Shown in pieces: positions 6,271 to 8,080 of a DNA stretch of 8,080 nucleotides; position 1 is the first letter of the stretch, and each line of letters begins with the position of its first letter. This DNA is from Thermotogae bacterium. Its GTDB lineage: Bacteria > Thermotogota > Thermotogae > UBA12178. The translations under genes and the position numbers were made by a program. Below the pieces are notes generated by a model. It worked only from the letters and a program-made list of their open reading frames with translations, was not told the origin of the DNA and made no database searches. The DNA lies in the NCBI GenBank assembly GCA_003641795.1, contig QNAP01000074.1, forward strand, positions 1-8,080, written 5' to 3'.

Positions 6271-7315
6271 AGAAGAGTTTTCTGACGAGCATGATGGCGT
6301 CTTCAGGACACACCTCGTGGCAGACATAACACCGAATACACTTCTGATAATCTATACTCACTCGGTCCACGTTTATGGCTTTGGCGGGGCAGTTGTTCTC
6401 ACATATCTTGCATGTGACGCACCTTCTGGTGTTGATTTTAGGTACCCTCACGAATCTTCTCACCAGATTCCTCAAGGGGTTCGGCACTGGCACTACGGGC
6501 GTGGTGGAAGGCAAGCGTATCGTTCCTCTCCAGCTGCCGTCCATTTCAAACTTCGGAACTAAACCTCTGTCCATCGAACGCGCCACCGTGTAGACCACAC
6601 CAGGATCTATGCCGAGAGCTTCAACGATGGCATAGTCCAATGCGAAGGCGTTTTCCGAAACAGCCAACAGACCAAAGAATCTCTTGATGCCGTTGGCGGG
6701 CCCGTTGCCCTCCATGCCTTCTATCCCGTCCATAACGGTGATCACGGGTGAAACGAGGAGATGCACGTCTATGAGGAGATCGGCGAAACGCTCGTTAGTT
6801 CCTGCTCTCAAGTGCCACGCGGATTTTTCCTTGCCCACCACGCAACCGAAGGTATTCTTCACCCCGAGAGTCATCACCATTTGTGAGTGTGTTTTGAGTT
6901 TTGCAACGTTGACCACTTTCATGGTGAGGGCCGTTTTCGAGATCTTTATCTTACTGTACACTTCTCCATTCGCATCTATGGGCTCATCCAACTCCACAAG
7001 GTGCACCCTCAGATCTTCACATACTTCTAAGAGCCCAGCTTTTTGGGCCACACTCTTAGCGGTACCCGACGCCGGACTGTCACCCACCACGGGTTTCACT
7101 CTCAAATTGAGGAGAAATTCGAGGACTGTTTTCAAGATCATCGGGTGAGTCGTCACCGCTTCTTCAACTCTGCGAGGCGAGAGCATGTTTGGTTTTACCA
7201 AAACTTCTTCACCCGGAGAGAAGCGATCAGAATACTCCATCAACAATTTTTTCAACATTTCGGAAGCGTTATTGTAGTTCTCACAACGGCGAAAGAAGAC
7301 CGTAGTGGTGTTCAA
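6269..7315 (-). CDS. DUF362 family protein with C-terminal 2x[4Fe-4S] ferredoxin domain
   Basis: The N-terminal 270 or so residues are a DUF362 domain, a family of unproven function often linked to Fe-S proteins. Typical pieces are seen: EVLVKPNMLSP, VVGDSPASGTAKSVAQKAGL, KLKTHSQMVMTLGVKNTFG and ITVMDGIEGMEGNGP. The C-terminus is a bacterial ferredoxin domain with two CX2CX2CX3CP sets: Cys299, 302, 305, 309 and Cys326, 329, 332, 336, enough for two [4Fe-4S] clusters. No signal peptide or membrane helix is seen, so it is probably a cytoplasmic electron-transfer or Fe-S-related protein. The TTG at 7315 is chosen because it overlaps the pyrophosphatase stop as TTGA and the family-like sequence starts right there, giving 348 residues. 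An upstream ATG at 7393 would add 26 non-family residues from inside the pyrophosphatase gene. The ribosome site for the TTG (GGGTGG) is weak, suggesting translational coupling. Confidence 0.88.
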   Translation of the reverse strand: MNTTTVFFRRCENYNNASEMLKKLLMEYSDRFSPGEEVLVKPNMLSPRRVEEAVTTHPMILKTVLEFLLNLRVKPVVGDSPASGTAKSVAQKAGLLEVCEDLRVHLVELDEPIDANGEVYSKIKISKTALTMKVVNVAKLKTHSQMVMTLGVKNTFGCVVGKEKSAWHLRAGTNERFADLLIDVHLLVSPVITVMDGIEGMEGNGPANGIKRFFGLLAVSENAFALDYAIVEALGIDPGVVYTVARSMDRGLVPKFEMDGSWRGTIRLPSTTPVVPVPNPLRNLVRRFVRVPKINTRRCVTCKICENNCPAKAINVDRVSIDYQKCIRCYVCHEVCPEDAIMLVRKLF

Positions 7316-7812
7316 GGTCTTCTGTCCACCCTTTCCGCGTAGCGTTTTCTGGCATCTTTTATGATCTCCAAAGCTTGCGCCTTGTCTACCCAACCTTCAA
7401 CGCCCGTGACCTTTTCCTCGAGTTCCTTGTATATGGAGAAAAAGTGCTCGATCTCTTTTAAAAGATGGGGCGGTACATCTTCGAGGGTTTCCACGAAATT
7501 CCACACAGGATCCCTTATAGGAACGCAGAGAACCTTTTCATCTGGTCCTTTCTCATCCCACATTTTGAACGCTCCCACAGGCTTTGCCTCGATCAGACAA
7601 CCTGGAAACGTGGGTTCCCATACCAACACCAATGCATCTAAGGGATCCCCATCTTTGGCTAAAGTATCTGTGATAAAGCCATAATCGCAGGGGTAATGTA
7701 CGGCGGAGAAGAGCGTCCTATCGAATTTGATGATACCCTTTTCTTTGTCGTACTCGTACTTGTTTCTGCTGCCCTTAGGTATCTCCACTATGATGGTGAC
7801 CGTTTTTATCAC
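7312..7812 (-). CDS. ppa: Soluble family I inorganic pyrophosphatase
   Basis: The enzyme hydrolyses pyrophosphate to two phosphates in the cytoplasm, pulling biosynthetic reactions forward. The 166 residues are within the bacterial range (about 160-178). Active-site residues line up with E. coli Ppa: EIPKGSRNKYEYD at 10-22, YPCDYGFI at 40-47, and the signature DGDPLDALV with Asp54, Asp56 and Asp59. MWDEKGPDEKVLCVP supplies Asp86 and Asp91 at the same spacing as Asp97/Asp102, and HFFSIYKELE supplies Tyr128/Lys129. No catalytic residue appears to be missing. The GTG start at 7812 has a perfect AGGAGGTGATC site seven bases upstream, the strongest ribosome site in the window. It is the first gene of the minus-strand operon, and its stop overlaps the DUF362 start. 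Confidence 0.97.
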   Translation of the reverse strand: MIKTVTIIVEIPKGSRNKYEYDKEKGIIKFDRTLFSAVHYPCDYGFITDTLAKDGDPLDALVLVWEPTFPGCLIEAKPVGAFKMWDEKGPDEKVLCVPIRDPVWNFVETLEDVPPHLLKEIEHFFSIYKELEEKVTGVEGWVDKAQALEIIKDARKRYAERVDRRP

Positions 7813-7814
7813 GA

Positions 7815-7825
7815 GATCACCTCCT
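7815..7825 (-). promoter_or_regulatory. Full-length Shine-Dalgarno site of the pyrophosphatase gene
   Basis: AGGAGGTGATC on the minus strand is complementary to 11 bases of the 16S rRNA 3' end and lies 7 bases before the GTG start at 7812, which predicts strong initiation despite the non-ATG codon. Confidence 0.85.
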
Positions 7826-7861
7826 CATTCTACGGAATGACGTGTTCTACGGTTCAAAAAT

Positions 7862-7870
7862 ATTCTACCA
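7862..7870 (-). promoter_or_regulatory. Candidate extended -10 promoter of the pyrophosphatase operon
   Basis: On the minus strand TGGTAGAAT reads as an extended -10 element (TGn then TAGAAT). The matching -35 position, 17 bases upstream, is CAAAAC (7885-7890), a poor match, as often seen with extended -10 promoters. Transcription would begin near 7855, about 30 bases before the ribosome site. This is a motif match only. Confidence 0.35.
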
Positions 7871-7900
7871 GTTGGTGTATTCCTGTTTTGGAGTCTCACG

Positions 7901-7919
7901 AAAAAAGTGGGCCTCCCAC
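7901..7919 (-). terminator. Candidate leftward intrinsic terminator
   Basis: On the minus strand GTGGGAGGCCCAC forms a 5-bp GC-rich stem with a 3-base loop and is followed directly by six T. It would stop leftward transcription entering from the right, upstream of the pyrophosphatase promoter. The stem is short, so strength is uncertain, especially in a thermophile. Confidence 0.45.
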
Positions 7920-7920
7920 A

Positions 7921-7941
7921 TTCAATGATGGTACCATTGAA
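7921..7941. repeat. 21-bp dyad (7-bp inverted repeat, 7-bp spacer)
   Basis: TTCAATG at 7921-7927 is the exact reverse complement of CATTGAA at 7935-7941, separated by ATGGTAC. A second palindrome, ATGGTACCAT (7928-7937), overlaps it. It lies about 33 bp before the start of the rightward gene at 7974, so it could be an operator, a hairpin in the leader, or part of an element end. No function can be assigned. Confidence 0.5.
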
Positions 7942-7973
7942 ATATCTCAAAATATGAAAGGAAGCACAAATGA

Positions 7974-8080
7974 ATGGCACCACAAGAACTTTCAAAAAGC
8001 GATATTGTAAAGATCATTGAGCAGTTGGACAAGCTTTTGCCTTCTAACTTTGTTAACAAGCAAGGCAGAGGTAGAAGAAA
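7974..8080 (+). CDS. N-terminus of a possible transposase (3'-truncated by window edge)
   Basis: The frame is open from the ATG at 7974 to the end of the window, giving 35 codons: a helix-forming start (SDIVKIIEQLDKLLP), then SNFVNKQGRGRR. A short amphipathic helix followed by a GR-rich basic turn resembles the beginning of many DDE transposases of IS4/IS5/IS982-like groups, where a GR[KRP] turn precedes a helix-turn-helix region. No catalytic residue is in view, so this is only a suggestion. AAAGGA at 7957-7962 is a modest ribosome site 11 bases upstream. An overlapping ATG at 7970 in another frame stops after 16 codons. The gene diverges from the pyrophosphatase operon. Confidence 0.45.
   Translation, partial: MAPQELSKSDIVKIIEQLDKLLPSNFVNKQGRGRR

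Noticed and set aside
6684..7148. Plus-strand open frame of 154 codons
   Set aside because: It lies opposite the conserved DUF362 domain and is Ser/Thr-rich low-information sequence.
7316..7393. ATG at 7393 as the start of the DUF362 gene
   Set aside because: It would add 26 residues encoded wholly inside the pyrophosphatase gene with no resemblance to the DUF362 N-terminus; the TTG overlapping the stop fits better.
7827..7857. Minus-strand promoter TTGAAC / TAGAAT with 19-base spacer
   Set aside because: The spacer is too long and the -10 would abut the Shine-Dalgarno site, so the transcript would begin inside or after it.
7696..8010. Plus-strand open frame of 104 codons running through the pyrophosphatase start and the intergenic gap
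   Set aside because: Its first half is antisense to pyrophosphatase and the rest crosses the hairpin, the dyad and the start of the rightward gene in another frame; no ribosome site supports it.
7970..8020. Short frame from ATG 7970 (16 codons)
   Set aside because: It ends after 16 codons and overlaps the ATG at 7974, which stays open to the window end and gives a protein-like sequence.

Overview
The window reads as a chromosomal stretch of a thermophilic Thermotogota bacterium (Thermotoga/Pseudothermotoga type). This is inferred from the FliG protein, which from memory closely resembles that of Thermotoga maritima, from a TM1266-family regulator, from strong AGGAGGTGATC-type Shine-Dalgarno sites paired with GTG and TTG starts, and from very tight gene packing. 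No database search was run, so the genus is not fixed.

Plus strand, 2-5369: an operon of flagellar basal-body and export genes in the order fliF (its 5' part lies outside the window), fliG, fliH, fliI, followed by an S58/DmpA-type self-cleaving aminopeptidase gene whose ATG overlaps the fliI stop. FliF builds the MS ring, FliG is the rotor switch protein bound to the FliF tail, and FliI with FliH forms the export ATPase and its stator/regulator. The usual next gene, fliJ, is not found; the peptidase sits in its place.

Minus strand, 7812-5350: a second, convergent operon of four tightly packed genes in transcription order: soluble family I inorganic pyrophosphatase, a DUF362 protein with a C-terminal 2x[4Fe-4S] ferredoxin domain, an 81-residue TM1266-like ACT-fold protein (the putative [FeFe]-hydrogenase system regulator family), and an aspartate/glutamate racemase-family protein. 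The starts of these genes (GTG, TTG, TTG, ATG) were chosen from Shine-Dalgarno positions and neighbouring stops. The two operons meet tail to tail and their last codons overlap by 20 bp.

Right end, 7826-8080: the only real intergenic gap (about 150 bp) carries a candidate extended -10 promoter for the pyrophosphatase operon, a short hairpin plus U-tract terminator facing left, and a 21-bp dyad. It is followed by the first 35 codons of a rightward gene that is possibly a transposase, cut by the window edge. No rRNA, tRNA, CRISPR array or complete insertion sequence was seen. No non-coding stretch exceeds 300 bases.
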